Shown here: positions 17,523 through 26,080 of the stretch, in pieces | Numbering within the stretch: position 1 is the first letter of the stretch | Layout: every line of letters starts with the position of its first letter | Origin: an uncultured Tissierellia bacterium | Lineage (GTDB): Bacteria; Bacillota; Clostridia; Tissierellales; Peptoniphilaceae | Assembly: GCA_947253765.1 (NCBI GenBank) | Contig: CAMYAK010000010.1 | Coordinates: 1 to 64,000, forward strand | Direction of reading: 5' to 3' | DNA: 64,000 bases | Notes under the pieces: model-generated | Seen by the model: the letters and a program-made list of their open reading frames with translations, nothing else | What the model was told of the DNA's origin: nothing | Databases searched by the model: none | Translations under genes and position numbers: made by a program

Positions 17523-18959
17523 CTATCTGGTCTTTTGGGTCAGGAGATAAGCCTCCCGATCTTTCTTGGTTATTTCTTCACGAGGAAGGCCAAGCTCCCC
17601 GGCAAGGATATCTATAAGTCTTGAGGTGCAGAAGCCGCCTTGGCAGCGTCCGGCCGTTACACGGACCCTTCTCTTGAGCCCGTCCAAACTTTTGGCCCCA
17701 AGCGGTCTTCTTATTGCATCAATAATTTCGCCCTCGCTTACGCTCTCGCACCTGCATATGATCTGGCCATACTCCTTATTCTCTTTGACAAGTTTTTCCC
17801 TCATTTCTTTTGACATTGTCCGGGTTTTGACCAGGCCCTTTCTTCTCTCTATGAAGTCCTCGTTTTCAGGTAAGTTCAGTCTTTTTTGGACAAGGTCAGC
17901 CATATATTGGCCTATTGCAGGAGCTGATGTCAGTCCCGGAGACTCGATTCCCATGCAGTCGAAGAAGCCCGGTTCCTGCTCCTGTATAATGAAGTCGTCT
18001 CCGACACCATGGGCTCTTAGCCCTGTAAATGAGGTTATTACCTGGTTAAAACCAATGTTCTTTGCCATAGTGGTGCTGAGTTCTTTGACCAGGTCCAGGC
18101 CATCCAAGGTTGTTTCTTTTTCTTCCTTATCGTCAATAAAGGATGAGGTCGGCCCTACAAGTATATTTCCGTCACAGGTGGGCGAAATCAGGACCCCCTT
18201 GCCCTTGTCTGTGGGCAGGTCGAAAATGACTTTTTTCACAAAGCCTTCCTGGCTCCTGTCCAAAAGCATATACTCGCCTTTTCTCGGCAAGATCTTGTAC
18301 TCGTCCTTGCAGACCATATTATGTATTTTGTCTGAATAAAGTCCTGCCGCATTTATAACTGCGCGGCTCAAATATGTGTCGGTCGGGGTCTTTACCAGCC
18401 ACAGGCCGTCATCCTGCCTGTTTATACCGATTACTTCCTGATAAAATCTGAATTTAAAACCGTTTACCGCCGCCTGCTCGGCAAACGCTATTGTCATCAT
18501 AAAGGGGTCGACAATGCCCGCTTCGCTGCAGTATAGAGCGGCTACAATATTGTCCTGAAGATTGGGCTCCATCTCATGAAGCTCAGGATCCTTGATTATG
18601 GAGAGGCCCTTAACTCCGTTCTTTATTCCTCTCTCATACAGGGCTTCAAGCCTGGGATAATCTTCCCGGCTCTTGCAGATGACAAGGCTGCCTATCTTTT
18701 GGAAGTCAAAGTCGAGTTTTTCGGAGATCTCCTCCATCATGGAAATCCCTTTGATATTCATCTTGGCCTTCAGGCTCCCCGGTTCCGCATCATAACCGCC
18801 GTGGGCTATGCCTGAATTGGCTTTTGAGCTGCCCTCGCAAACATCTCCCTTGGCTTCAAGAAGGAGAAATTTCCCCTTCTTTTTCGAAAGCATATAGGCT
18901 ATGGAGGACCCGCTGACCCCGCCGCCTATAACTATCGCATCATAACAAGCTTTTTCCAT
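17523..18959 (-). CDS. glpA: glycerol-3-phosphate dehydrogenase, GlpA-like, with BFD [2Fe-2S] domain
   Basis: Oxidises G3P to DHAP. Residues 1-375 form a DAO-type FAD domain (AIVIGGGVSGSSIAYMLSKK; GSSKANSGIAHGGYDAEPGSLKAKMN; INAAGLYSDKI). Residues about 400-455 form a BFD-like domain with CRCESVSEGEI and GRCQGGFC, i.e. four Cys for a [2Fe-2S] cluster. I set the start at the ATG at 18959, since the frame's first codon is a TTG. It heads the five-gene set glpA-FAD-DUF1667-glpK-ugpQ, 66 bp below glpP, and is probably controlled by GlpP antitermination. Confidence 0.92.
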   Translation of the reverse strand: MEKACYDAIVIGGGVSGSSIAYMLSKKKGKFLLLEAKGDVCEGSSKANSGIAHGGYDAEPGSLKAKMNIKGISMMEEISEKLDFDFQKIGSLVICKSREDYPRLEALYERGIKNGVKGLSIIKDPELHEMEPNLQDNIVAALYCSEAGIVDPFMMTIAFAEQAAVNGFKFRFYQEVIGINRQDDGLWLVKTPTDTYLSRAVINAAGLYSDKIHNMVCKDEYKILPRKGEYMLLDRSQEGFVKKVIFDLPTDKGKGVLISPTCDGNILVGPTSSFIDDKEEKETTLDGLDLVKELSTTMAKNIGFNQVITSFTGLRAHGVGDDFIIQEQEPGFFDCMGIESPGLTSAPAIGQYMADLVQKRLNLPENEDFIERRKGLVKTRTMSKEMREKLVKENKEYGQIICRCESVSEGEIIDAIRRPLGAKSLDGLKRRVRVTAGRCQGGFCTSRLIDILAGELGLPREEITKKDREAYLLTQKTR

Positions 18960-19025
18960 CAATGCCTCTTTTCTCCACTAAAATATTGCCTACAATACCT
19001 AAAAGTGTTTAAAGCTCAGCTTATG

Positions 19026-19595
19026 TCAATCTTCTTTCCAAAGTTCCTTTGAAGATGTTGAAACTGCAACCGCTCCTGAGTCCATTGCCTGAACATAGTC
19101 TTCCCTGTTCCTGATAAGACCTCCGGCTATGACGGGGAGTGAGGTCGTGTTTTTCACTTCTTCTATCAGTCCCGCAGCAAGTCCCGGCAGGATCTCGACC
19201 ATGTCGGGCTTACCCCTTTCCATGCTTTTCTTTATGTTATGTAAATATAGGGAATCTATAAGGAAGAAGCGCAGTATTGACGGCAAGCCGATTTCAGATG
19301 CCCTCTGAATCAGCTTGGGTCTTGTTGAAATAAGGCCGTCCGCATTGGCACTCTTCTTGATAAAGTCAACGCTAACCTCTTGGGGTGACAAGCCTTCGAT
19401 AAGGTCCAGGTGGACAACGGCAAGCTTCCTTTTGGCGTGGATCCGGCTTACGATTTGCGGAAGATTAAGTATGTCGCCATATAGCAAAAAAACAACCTTG
19501 TGTTTGCTCCTGATGGCCTCTTCCAATCCGCCGTCATCCTTGACCGCCATTATGAGATCGTCATTCTCCACAGCTTCTAAAAGTCTATTCTTCAC
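19026..19595 (-). CDS. glpP: glycerol-3-phosphate responsive antiterminator GlpP
   Basis: An RNA-binding regulator that, with G3P, allows read-through of a leader terminator in glp mRNA. At 189 residues it matches family length when started from the GTG at 19595, which has a perfect AGGAGG seven bases upstream; the longer frame to 19730 would add unrelated residues. Family blocks seen: VVFLLYGDILNLPQIV, AVVHLDLIEGLSPQEVSVDFI, ADGLISTRPKLIQRA, DMVEILPGLAAGLIEEV and PVIAGGLIRNREDYVQAMDSGAVAVSTSS. It is the first gene of the glp run. Confidence 0.93.
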   Translation of the reverse strand: MKNRLLEAVENDDLIMAVKDDGGLEEAIRSKHKVVFLLYGDILNLPQIVSRIHAKRKLAVVHLDLIEGLSPQEVSVDFIKKSANADGLISTRPKLIQRASEIGLPSILRFFLIDSLYLHNIKKSMERGKPDMVEILPGLAAGLIEEVKNTTSLPVIAGGLIRNREDYVQAMDSGAVAVSTSSKELWKED

Positions 19596-19635
19596 AATAC
19601 CTCCTAACGCTAGAAAACCTTTGCCCGGACCCGCT

Positions 19636-19685
19636 AAAAAAAAGAGCAAGCCAAGCACACGTATTAAACGTTGCCCTCTCACTCT
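19636..19685 (-). promoter_or_regulatory. possible leader terminator/antiterminator before glpP
   Basis: On the minus strand an imperfect stem (GCAACGT with ACGT-g-TGC, plus flanking GAG/CTC pairing) is followed by CTCTTTTTTT. This is the layout expected of a GlpP-controlled terminator, but the stem is imperfect and it precedes glpP itself rather than glpA. Confidence 0.35.
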
Positions 19686-19744
19686 TCTCAGTGGCAAATC
19701 TCCATCAATATAATGATAATCCATTTTCAAGGATCATTGCAAGT

Positions 19745-20941
19745 TTATTTGTCCTTGGATTTTTCCTTTTTTCCTGCTTTTTTCCCCTTGCCGGCCGGCT
19801 CTTTGATATGGGGGTTTTTGGGAAGGGTTATGGTAAACTTGGAGCCTTTATCGAGCTTACTCTTTACGCTATAACTCCCCTTGTGGGCCTGAACAGCGTG
19901 TTTGACCAGGGAGAGGCCAAGGCCGGTACCATCTTCTTCCGTTTTTGTTCTTGCCCTGTTAGCAACATAAAAGCGCTCGAAAATATGGTCGCAGTCTTCC
20001 TTGCTTATTCCTATTCCCTTATCTTTTACGGACAGGTATACGCTGTCTTCGTCTTCGGATATGCGGATCCGAACCCTTCCGCCTTCTTCCTTGGAATATT
20101 TTATGGCATTGCTGATCAAATTATCCAAAAGCTCATCTATTAGAATTTGATTGGCCTTGATCATTACTTCGGGTTTGCTTCCACCCTCTTCAATATCCTC
20201 CCAGAAAGGCTTGTTTGCCATATCATCCTTATCCTGTATAGCCCCCACTTGAGCATAGAGAACAACTTTATGGATTTTGGCATAGTTTTCCATTTCCAGA
20301 AGTTTCTTGCCCACCATTTCGGTTATATTGAATTCTGTCAGGTCATTCATATTGACCATGCCCGTGTCAAATTTTGACAGCTCTATGACCTGGTCTATTA
20401 TCATCATGAGTCTCTTGCCCTCTCTATGGATAATGCTCGCAAAATCCTTAACTTTTTCAGGATCTTCCACCATCCCCTGTTCGAGCATTTCGGCATATCC
20501 ATTTATCGAGGTTAGGGGGCTTTTCAGTTCATGGCTTATATTTGCCGTAAATTGCCGACGCATGTTCTCATTTTCTCTTATTTCAGAAAGCTGGTCCGAG
20601 AAGGCCTTCCTGTCCTCTTCGTCTAAAAGAAAGTCGGACAGAGCTTTTTCTTCTTCCAATGGCGGGGCCTGGACGGAATAGTCTCCCCTGGTGAGATTTA
20701 AAAGATAGCTTGCTATGGATTGAAAGGGCTTCAGGGCCGTCTCATATAGCTTTTGGGCCAGCAAATAGCTTACTCCCAGTGCCAGAATCAAAAAAATTAC
20801 AGCCGGAACCAGCATGGCTTTTAATGCCTGTCCAAGCCCTATATTGGTCAGCTTATATATGCTTCCGAAAAGGAAGGCCAAAGCCAAAACTACTATTATA
20901 AGCGCGGCAGCAAAAAATCTGACCAGGAGCTTCTTTCTCAT
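19745..20941 (-). CDS. phoR: PhoR-like sensor histidine kinase
   Basis: Membrane sensor kinase of a phosphate two-component system. Two TM helices occupy about residues 8-60 with almost no extracytoplasmic loop, so sensing is probably intramembrane or via PstSCAB-PhoU. A HAMP-like linker follows, then the H-box NISHELKSPLTSINGYAEML, N-box ELLDNLISNAIKYS, G1 VKDKGIGISKED and G2 GTGLGLSLVKHAV. A Lys-rich tail closes the protein. The start is the ATG at 20941, overlapping the phoB stop as TGATG. The link to phosphate rests on the adjacent phoU-pst genes. Confidence 0.9.
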   Translation of the reverse strand: MRKKLLVRFFAAALIIVVLALAFLFGSIYKLTNIGLGQALKAMLVPAVIFLILALGVSYLLAQKLYETALKPFQSIASYLLNLTRGDYSVQAPPLEEEKALSDFLLDEEDRKAFSDQLSEIRENENMRRQFTANISHELKSPLTSINGYAEMLEQGMVEDPEKVKDFASIIHREGKRLMMIIDQVIELSKFDTGMVNMNDLTEFNITEMVGKKLLEMENYAKIHKVVLYAQVGAIQDKDDMANKPFWEDIEEGGSKPEVMIKANQILIDELLDNLISNAIKYSKEEGGRVRIRISEDEDSVYLSVKDKGIGISKEDCDHIFERFYVANRARTKTEEDGTGLGLSLVKHAVQAHKGSYSVKSKLDKGSKFTITLPKNPHIKEPAGKGKKAGKKEKSKDK

Positions 20942-21618
20942 CACTCAGCCTCCAATTTATATCCTACATTTCTAACAGTTTTTATATATGATGAAAGTTC
21001 ACCAAGCTTGAGCCTTAGGGACCTTATATGGACATCTATGGTTCTTGTTTCCCCTTCATACTCAAAACCCCAGACTTCCTCCATTATCTTATCCCTCGAT
21101 ATAACAAGCCGGTAATTCTCCATTAAAAAATTCAAAAGTTCGAATTCTTTATATGTCAATACGATTTCTTTCTTGTCTATACTTACCCTTCTTTTTTCCC
21201 TGTCAAGTTCCAGTCTGCCAATGCTTATGATCTCCTTGTCTTCCTTGGATCCGTAGCGGCGCAGGACAGCCTTGATCCTGCTCATAAGCTCCATGACCCC
21301 GAAGGGCTTGCATATGTAATCATCGGCTCCCATGTCAAGGCCCTTTACCCTGTCATACTCGGCTGTCTTTGCGGTCAGCATAATTACCGGGATTGGCTTG
21401 GTGGGTCCGTAAGTTTTTAAATGTTCTAAAATCTGATAGCCGTCCTCCCCTTCCAGCATAATGTCCAAAAGGAAAAGCGACGGGATTTCTTTATCAAGAT
21501 CCTCATAAAGTTCGCCCGCCTTGGCAAAAGCCCTGGTTTTGTAGCCCTTGCTTTCCAGAGCATAGCTAATAAGTTGACGAATATTTGGATCATCCTCCAC
21601 AATATAGATTGTTGACAT
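20941..21618 (-). CDS. phoB: PhoB-like response regulator (OmpR family)
   Basis: A two-domain regulator of 225 residues. The receiver contains EDDPNIRQL (acidic pair), LFLLDIMLEG (phospho-Asp), MLTAKTAEYDRVKGLDMGADDYICKPFG (Thr and Lys). The winged-helix DNA-binding domain ends RDKIMEEVWGFEYEGETRTIDVHIRSLRLKLG. It is expected to bind the direct-repeat PHO box upstream of pstS. AGGTGG precedes the ATG. Confidence 0.93.
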   Translation of the reverse strand: MSTIYIVEDDPNIRQLISYALESKGYKTRAFAKAGELYEDLDKEIPSLFLLDIMLEGEDGYQILEHLKTYGPTKPIPVIMLTAKTAEYDRVKGLDMGADDYICKPFGVMELMSRIKAVLRRYGSKEDKEIISIGRLELDREKRRVSIDKKEIVLTYKEFELLNFLMENYRLVISRDKIMEEVWGFEYEGETRTIDVHIRSLRLKLGELSSYIKTVRNVGYKLEAE

Positions 21619-21687
21619 ATTTTCGCCACCTTTCTTCTATATTAAGAATACACGAAATCCCCCCAATTTTTACATACTTTTATACAA

Positions 21688-21721
21688 GAATATCCCTCCG
21701 TAAAGAGTCGGCGGGATATTC
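21688..21721 (-). promoter_or_regulatory. perfect stem-loop between phoU and phoB
   Basis: GAATATCCC pairs perfectly with GGGATATTC around a 16-nt loop in the 128-bp gap. There is no T-run on either side long enough for a strong terminator. It may be an attenuating or processing hairpin separating pst-phoU from phoBR. Confidence 0.5.
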
Positions 21722-21746
21722 AGGAGGACAATATTTTTTCAGGATT

Positions 21747-22421
21747 CTAAAAATTTTTCTCCTTCAAATCCTGCTCTTTAATTTTCTTCCCGGTCAAGGA
21801 GTATAGGACGGATTCACCTAAATTTGTAGCGTGGTCCCCTATCCTCTCAAGATATTTTGCAAGCATAAGAATATCAATGAGGGCTGCGGCATCAAGCCTT
21901 TCCTCCCTTATATCTTTAATAAGCTCATCCCTTACCTTGAGAAAGAGGCCATCCACTTGGTCATCCATAAGAATGCACTTTGCAGCCAGGTCGGTATCGC
22001 CTTCCATGTAGGCTTTAAGTGCCTCCCCGGTCATGAAATTTACCTTGTCCGCCATATCCAAGAGACTGCCCAAATCTCTTTTCTTATAGCCGCTGTTGAG
22101 CATCTGCTTAACAAGGACTGATATATCCCTGGCCTGGTCGCCTATTCTTTCAAGGTCTATATTCATTGCCAAGGCTGCTGAAATAAAGCGGAGATCAGAT
22201 GCCACCGGCTGCTGACGTAGTATAAGCAGGGTGCACTCCTGGTCCACTTTTTTTGAAAGGTCGTTTATCTCTTTTTCCCTATTTATAACAAGGTCTGTCA
22301 AGGCCTCCTCTTTGTCATTAAGAGCCCTCAAAGCCTGACCGACGGATTTTATGCACATCTCCCCCAAACTTATTAGATCTCCGTTAAGCCTATCCAAATC
22401 TTCTTCAAATCTAATCCTCAT
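21747..22421 (-). CDS. phoU: phosphate signalling protein PhoU
   Basis: A cytosolic all-helical protein of 224 residues made of two PhoU repeats. Each holds a metal-site motif: LVINREKEINDLSKKVDQE and MDIDLERIGDQARDIS in the first half, LMDDQVDGLFLKVRDEL and AKYLERIGDHATNLGESV in the second. It connects the PstSCAB transporter to PhoR, repressing the Pho response when phosphate is ample. It follows pstB by 26 bp. Confidence 0.95.
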   Translation of the reverse strand: MRIRFEEDLDRLNGDLISLGEMCIKSVGQALRALNDKEEALTDLVINREKEINDLSKKVDQECTLLILRQQPVASDLRFISAALAMNIDLERIGDQARDISVLVKQMLNSGYKKRDLGSLLDMADKVNFMTGEALKAYMEGDTDLAAKCILMDDQVDGLFLKVRDELIKDIREERLDAAALIDILMLAKYLERIGDHATNLGESVLYSLTGKKIKEQDLKEKNF

Positions 22422-22447
22422 CTTAGCCCCCTAAATTATTCCCTTTA

Positions 22448-23197
22448 TCAACCGAAACGTCCCGAAACATAGCGTTCCGTTTTTTCCTGCTTGGGATTCT
22501 CAAATATCTGCGTAGTGTCCCCATACTCGACCAGGTCACCCAAAAAGAAGAAAGCCGTTTTATCTGAAACACGCGTTGCCTGCTGCATATTGTGGGTGAC
22601 AATAACTATGGTGTAGTCCTTTTTCAGCTCAAAGAGCAAGTCCTCAATCTTTGTAGTCGAAATCGGGTCAAGTGCCGATGTCGGTTCATCCAAAAGAATT
22701 ACCTCAGGCCCAACAGCTAAACACCTTGCAATGCAAACCCTCTGCTGCTGTCCGCCTGAAAGGGATACAGCGGATTTATTCAAAATGTCTTTTACCTCAT
22801 CCCAAACCGCGGCCTGCTTTAAAGATCTCTCCACAATCTCTTCAAGTTTGTATTTATCCCTGATCCCGTGAGTTCTCGGTCCATAGGCAACATTGTCAAA
22901 AATCGTCTTGGGAAAGGGATTGGGCTGCTGGAAAACCATGCCAACATCTTTTCTTAAACTGTAAACGTCTATATCCTTATATATATCCTTGTTATCAAGG
23001 GCTATAAGGCCTTTGGTTGAAAAGCCTTCGACCAGGTCGTTCATTCTGTTGATGGATTTCAAAATTGTTGATTTTCCGCAACCCGAAGGCCCTATAAAAG
23101 CGGTTACTTCATTTTCCCCTATTTCCATACTGACCCCTTTTATCGCTTCGAAGTCCCCATAAAAACAGTGGAAATCCTTGATCTGTATTTTACTCAT
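22448..23197 (-). CDS. pstB: phosphate ABC transporter ATPase PstB
   Basis: A 249-residue ATPase of the high-affinity phosphate importer. Walker A GPSGCGKST, Q-loop VFQQPNPFPKTIFDNVAYGPRTHG (the PstB-typical NPFP), signature LSGGQQQRVCIARCLA, Walker B VILLDEPTSALDP and H-loop VIVTHNMQQATRVSDKTAFF. The ATG overlaps the pstA stop by 4 bp. Confidence 0.97.
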   Translation of the reverse strand: MSKIQIKDFHCFYGDFEAIKGVSMEIGENEVTAFIGPSGCGKSTILKSINRMNDLVEGFSTKGLIALDNKDIYKDIDVYSLRKDVGMVFQQPNPFPKTIFDNVAYGPRTHGIRDKYKLEEIVERSLKQAAVWDEVKDILNKSAVSLSGGQQQRVCIARCLAVGPEVILLDEPTSALDPISTTKIEDLLFELKKDYTIVIVTHNMQQATRVSDKTAFFFLGDLVEYGDTTQIFENPKQEKTERYVSGRFG

Positions 23198-24051
23198 TCA
23201 CCCATCTCCTTATTTTTATACTTTTTTTCTATCAAACCGGATAGGCCGTTTATCCCTAAAACTATGACCAGAAGAATCACGGCTGTCGCATATGCCTGGT
23301 CCTTGAAAAGTCCCTCGGTCTGCAAGAGATACATATGGATTGACAGAGTCCGTCCGTTTAAAAAGGGTGTGGCATAGCGGCTCATGGATCCTGCCGTGTA
23401 TATGAGTGCCGCAGTCTCTCCGACCACCCTGCCTATGGTAAGGATTATTCCTGAAAAAATTCCCATTGAGGCAGCTGGCAATACAACATTGAAAGTTGTC
23501 CTGAGCTTTCCTGCTCCCAGCCCGTAAGAAGCCTCCCTGAGTTTCATGGGTACCGCCAAAAGAGCCTCCTCGGTTGCCCTGATCACCAGGGGCAGGGTCA
23601 TAAACCACATTGTCAAGGCTCCGGCTATTATCGAGTTCCCCCAGCCTATCTTATTGACAAAGAAGATCATTCCGAAAATACCGAATATTATCGAGGGTAT
23701 CCCCTGTAGGGTTTCCGTCATTATTCTGGCCAATTTTACAAATCTGTTGCCCGGCTTAGCATATTCCACCATATAGATTGCCGTCCCCACTCCTACAGGA
23801 ACCGTCAGTATCAGAGTGAGAATGATCAACTCCAAGGTGTTGAATATGGAAGGCATCATGGATTGGTTATCGCTGGTCCAGTTCAAGGAGAACAATTCGG
23901 GTTTTAAGTGGGGGATTCCCCTTATGGCAACCTGGCCTATAACAAGGATCAGGACGCCTATGGCGAAGACCGTTGAAAAATGGATAAAAAATTTTGCTAT
24001 GGCCGAGCCCGGTTTTAAAGGTGCCTTTTTGTTTTTATTATCTCTTGTCAT
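23194..24051 (-). CDS. pstA: phosphate ABC transporter permease PstA
   Basis: A 285-residue permease with six TM helices and the PstA blocks ETLQGIPSIIFGIFGMIFFV, RATEEALLAVPMKLREASYGLGAGKLRTTFNVVLPAASMGIFSG (EAA loop) and GRVVGETAALIYTAGS. It begins 1 bp after pstC, with AGGAGG upstream. Confidence 0.96.
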   Translation of the reverse strand: MTRDNKNKKAPLKPGSAIAKFFIHFSTVFAIGVLILVIGQVAIRGIPHLKPELFSLNWTSDNQSMMPSIFNTLELIILTLILTVPVGVGTAIYMVEYAKPGNRFVKLARIMTETLQGIPSIIFGIFGMIFFVNKIGWGNSIIAGALTMWFMTLPLVIRATEEALLAVPMKLREASYGLGAGKLRTTFNVVLPAASMGIFSGIILTIGRVVGETAALIYTAGSMSRYATPFLNGRTLSIHMYLLQTEGLFKDQAYATAVILLVIVLGINGLSGLIEKKYKNKEMGE

Positions 24052-24052
24052 A

Positions 24053-24925
24053 TCAGGCCTCCTTATTGGCCGGCTTGTTTTTGAATATGTTGAAAATAAT
24101 ATTTATGACCAATATGAAAATAAAGAGGATTGCCCCGGTCGCAATAAGTGATTCTCTGTGAAGCCCTGAAGCATAGGCCATCTCGGTGGTAATGTTTGTG
24201 GTCATTGTCCTACCCGGTTTCAAAAGGCCGGTCGGGAAAAGGGGAGAGTTGCCTATGACCATCTGAACAGCCATGGTCTCTCCTATGGCCCTTCCTATGC
24301 CCATGATTATAGATGCGAGAATACCGGACCCTGCTGCAGGCACCACAACTGTAAATATGGCCCTCTCTTTGCTTGCCCCAAGGCCCACGGCCCCCTGATA
24401 ATATACGGACGGAACCGCTTCAAGTGCCGATTGGGACAGGGCTATAACTGTCGGGAGGATCATGATTCCCAGTAGAATCATAGCGGCAAGTATTGACAGG
24501 CCGTAGCCCCCCATAGTGTTCCTGATCAGTGGAACTATCTCTTCCAAGGCCCATAAACCGTAAACTACGGAAGGTATTCCGGCCAGAAGGTTGATCCCCG
24601 CCTGAAGAAGGCCTTTGATCTTTTTAGGACAATAGAAAACCATATATACGGCGGTAAGAACTCCTATGGGGACTCCGATGGCAGCTGCTCCAAGCGTTAC
24701 ATATAGCGAACCCACTATCATAGGCAGAATTCCGAATAAATTTTTTGAGGGTTTCCACGTGGATCCCAAAACAAACTCTTTAACACCGATCTTCCCTATG
24801 GTGGGAATAGCGGTTGAAAAGACAAACCAACAAATCAAGCCGACAGCTATTATTGAAACCGCTGTTGCAAGTATGAAAAGTACATTCATAATTCTTTCGA
24901 GCGGAGTCGTCTTGGTTTTTGCCAT
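24053..24925 (-). CDS. pstC: phosphate ABC transporter permease PstC
   Basis: A 290-residue permease with six TM helices and the PstC signatures GVPIGVLTAVYMVFYCP, GIPSVVYGLWALEEIVPLI, the EAA-like LEAVPSVYYQGAVGLGASKERAIFTVVVPAAGSGILAS and GRAIGETMAVQMVIGNSP. It lies 87 bp downstream of pstS, beyond a hairpin that probably lowers its expression relative to the binding protein. TTAGGAG precedes the ATG. Confidence 0.96.
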   Translation of the reverse strand: MAKTKTTPLERIMNVLFILATAVSIIAVGLICWFVFSTAIPTIGKIGVKEFVLGSTWKPSKNLFGILPMIVGSLYVTLGAAAIGVPIGVLTAVYMVFYCPKKIKGLLQAGINLLAGIPSVVYGLWALEEIVPLIRNTMGGYGLSILAAMILLGIMILPTVIALSQSALEAVPSVYYQGAVGLGASKERAIFTVVVPAAGSGILASIIMGIGRAIGETMAVQMVIGNSPLFPTGLLKPGRTMTTNITTEMAYASGLHRESLIATGAILFIFILVINIIFNIFKNKPANKEA

Positions 24926-24962
24926 ACAAGCTCCTAACTAAGCTTTAAAAAGCCCGACTTTA

Positions 24963-25000
24963 TAAAAAAGCAGGGACCCGGTCATCCCCGGATCCCTCCT
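24963..25000 (-). terminator. attenuator-type hairpin between pstS and pstC
   Basis: On the minus strand AGGGATCCGG pairs with CCGGGTCCCT around a short loop, followed by GCTTTTTT. This is a leaky terminator candidate 13 bp after the pstS stop; a similar arrangement is common where binding protein is made in excess over permease. Confidence 0.75.
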
Positions 25001-25012
25001 GATTCAAAATTT

Positions 25013-25918
25013 CTATTTGGAAATTTCGCTCCAATCCTTGATTTCACCGGTGAAGATTCCTTTGATCTGGTCCATGGTCAGGTCGTCGCAAGCATTGTCT
25101 TTATTTACAATTACGCAAATACCGTCTATGGCTATCTTCTTATCGGTGAGACCCTTGGCCTTCTCTTCGTCCTTTACTTCACGTGAAGCCATTCCCAAGT
25201 CGGCCTGGTCCTCAATAGCTGCTGTTATTCCGGCTCCCGATCCGTTGGAGGTAAAGTCGAAAGTCACGTTGGGCTGGACTTTCTTATATTCTTCCATAAG
25301 TTTTTCCATGAAAGGAGTTACGGAAGTTGAACCTTGGATACGGATTTTTCCGGAAAGGTCACCACTCTTGGCATAAGGAGCCGCCTGGCCGTCTGCTGCC
25401 AACACGTGTGAAGCTTGAGCCAAGGCCTGGCCCTCTTTGCTCATAATAAAGTTAATAAAGTCCTTTGTGGCGTCTGTCAGCTTGTCCTCTTTATAAACAA
25501 TATTGAAAGGACGTTTAACGGCATATTTATCATTAATAACGTTCTCTTCTGTAGCTTCTACTCCGTTAACTTTTATTGCTTTTACAGTGTCGTCCATTGA
25601 ACCCATGGAGATGTATCCAATGGCTGCGGGGTCTCCCGACACGGTTGTTTTTGCAGCATCTGTTGAATTCTGAACTACTGCATCCGGACGTGTGTTGTCG
25701 TTATCTCCATCTTTGATTTTTGTAATCTCGATAAAGGCACCACGTGTTCCTGAGCCCTCTTCGCGTGAAATTACGTGAATTTCTTTAGCTTCTTCCGGGG
25801 CTTTCCCTGTGCTTCCGGCATCGGAGCCTGATTTGTCCCCGCCTTTGTCATTTCCGCATGCGCCTAAAGTTGCTACCATGGCAATTGCCAGGACTGATGC
25901 CAATATTTTCTTCTTCAT
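25013..25918 (-). CDS. pstS: phosphate-binding lipoprotein PstS, apparently circularly permuted
   Basis: Phosphate-capturing lipoprotein of 301 residues. The signal peptide ends in ATLGACGN, giving a lipid-anchored Cys at residue 21. The mature order is unusual. Residues about 47-185 match the usual C-terminal half of PstS (VISREEGSGTRGAF, AIGYISMGS, FINFIMSKEGQ). Residues about 193-301 match the usual N-terminal half (IRIQGSTSVTPFMEKLMEEYKK, FTSNGSGAGITAAIEDQADLGMASREVKDEE, GICVIVNKDN, IKGIFTGEIKDWSEIS). All phosphate-loop motifs are present once. A PHO-box promoter lies upstream. Confidence 0.93.
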   Translation of the reverse strand: MKKKILASVLAIAMVATLGACGNDKGGDKSGSDAGSTGKAPEEAKEIHVISREEGSGTRGAFIEITKIKDGDNDNTRPDAVVQNSTDAAKTTVSGDPAAIGYISMGSMDDTVKAIKVNGVEATEENVINDKYAVKRPFNIVYKEDKLTDATKDFINFIMSKEGQALAQASHVLAADGQAAPYAKSGDLSGKIRIQGSTSVTPFMEKLMEEYKKVQPNVTFDFTSNGSGAGITAAIEDQADLGMASREVKDEEKAKGLTDKKIAIDGICVIVNKDNACDDLTMDQIKGIFTGEIKDWSEISK

Positions 25919-26007
25919 AGATTTGTTCCTTTCTCAGCATTTATTTATGCTTGCTTTCTACAAACTCATTTGCAATATCAATAATCGATCCTCTGATAGT
26001 GTAAAGA

Positions 26008-26051
26008 AGTATAATTAAACTAAAAACAAATCTATGTTAAGTTGGTGTAAA
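26008..26051 (-). promoter_or_regulatory. PHO box and -10 element of the pst operon
   Basis: Read on the minus strand, four TT-starting hexamers lie exactly 11 bp apart: TTTACA (26046-26051), TTAACA (26035-26040), TTGTTT (26024-26029) and TTAATT (26013-26018). TATACT (26008-26013) follows as a -10 box and there is no clear -35. This is the PhoP/PhoB direct-repeat layout known from B. subtilis, so PhoB-activated transcription of pstS-pstCAB-phoU is likely. Confidence 0.8.
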
Positions 26052-26080
26052 ATCGTTAAATTGTTTTTCCGGCTTGCGGC

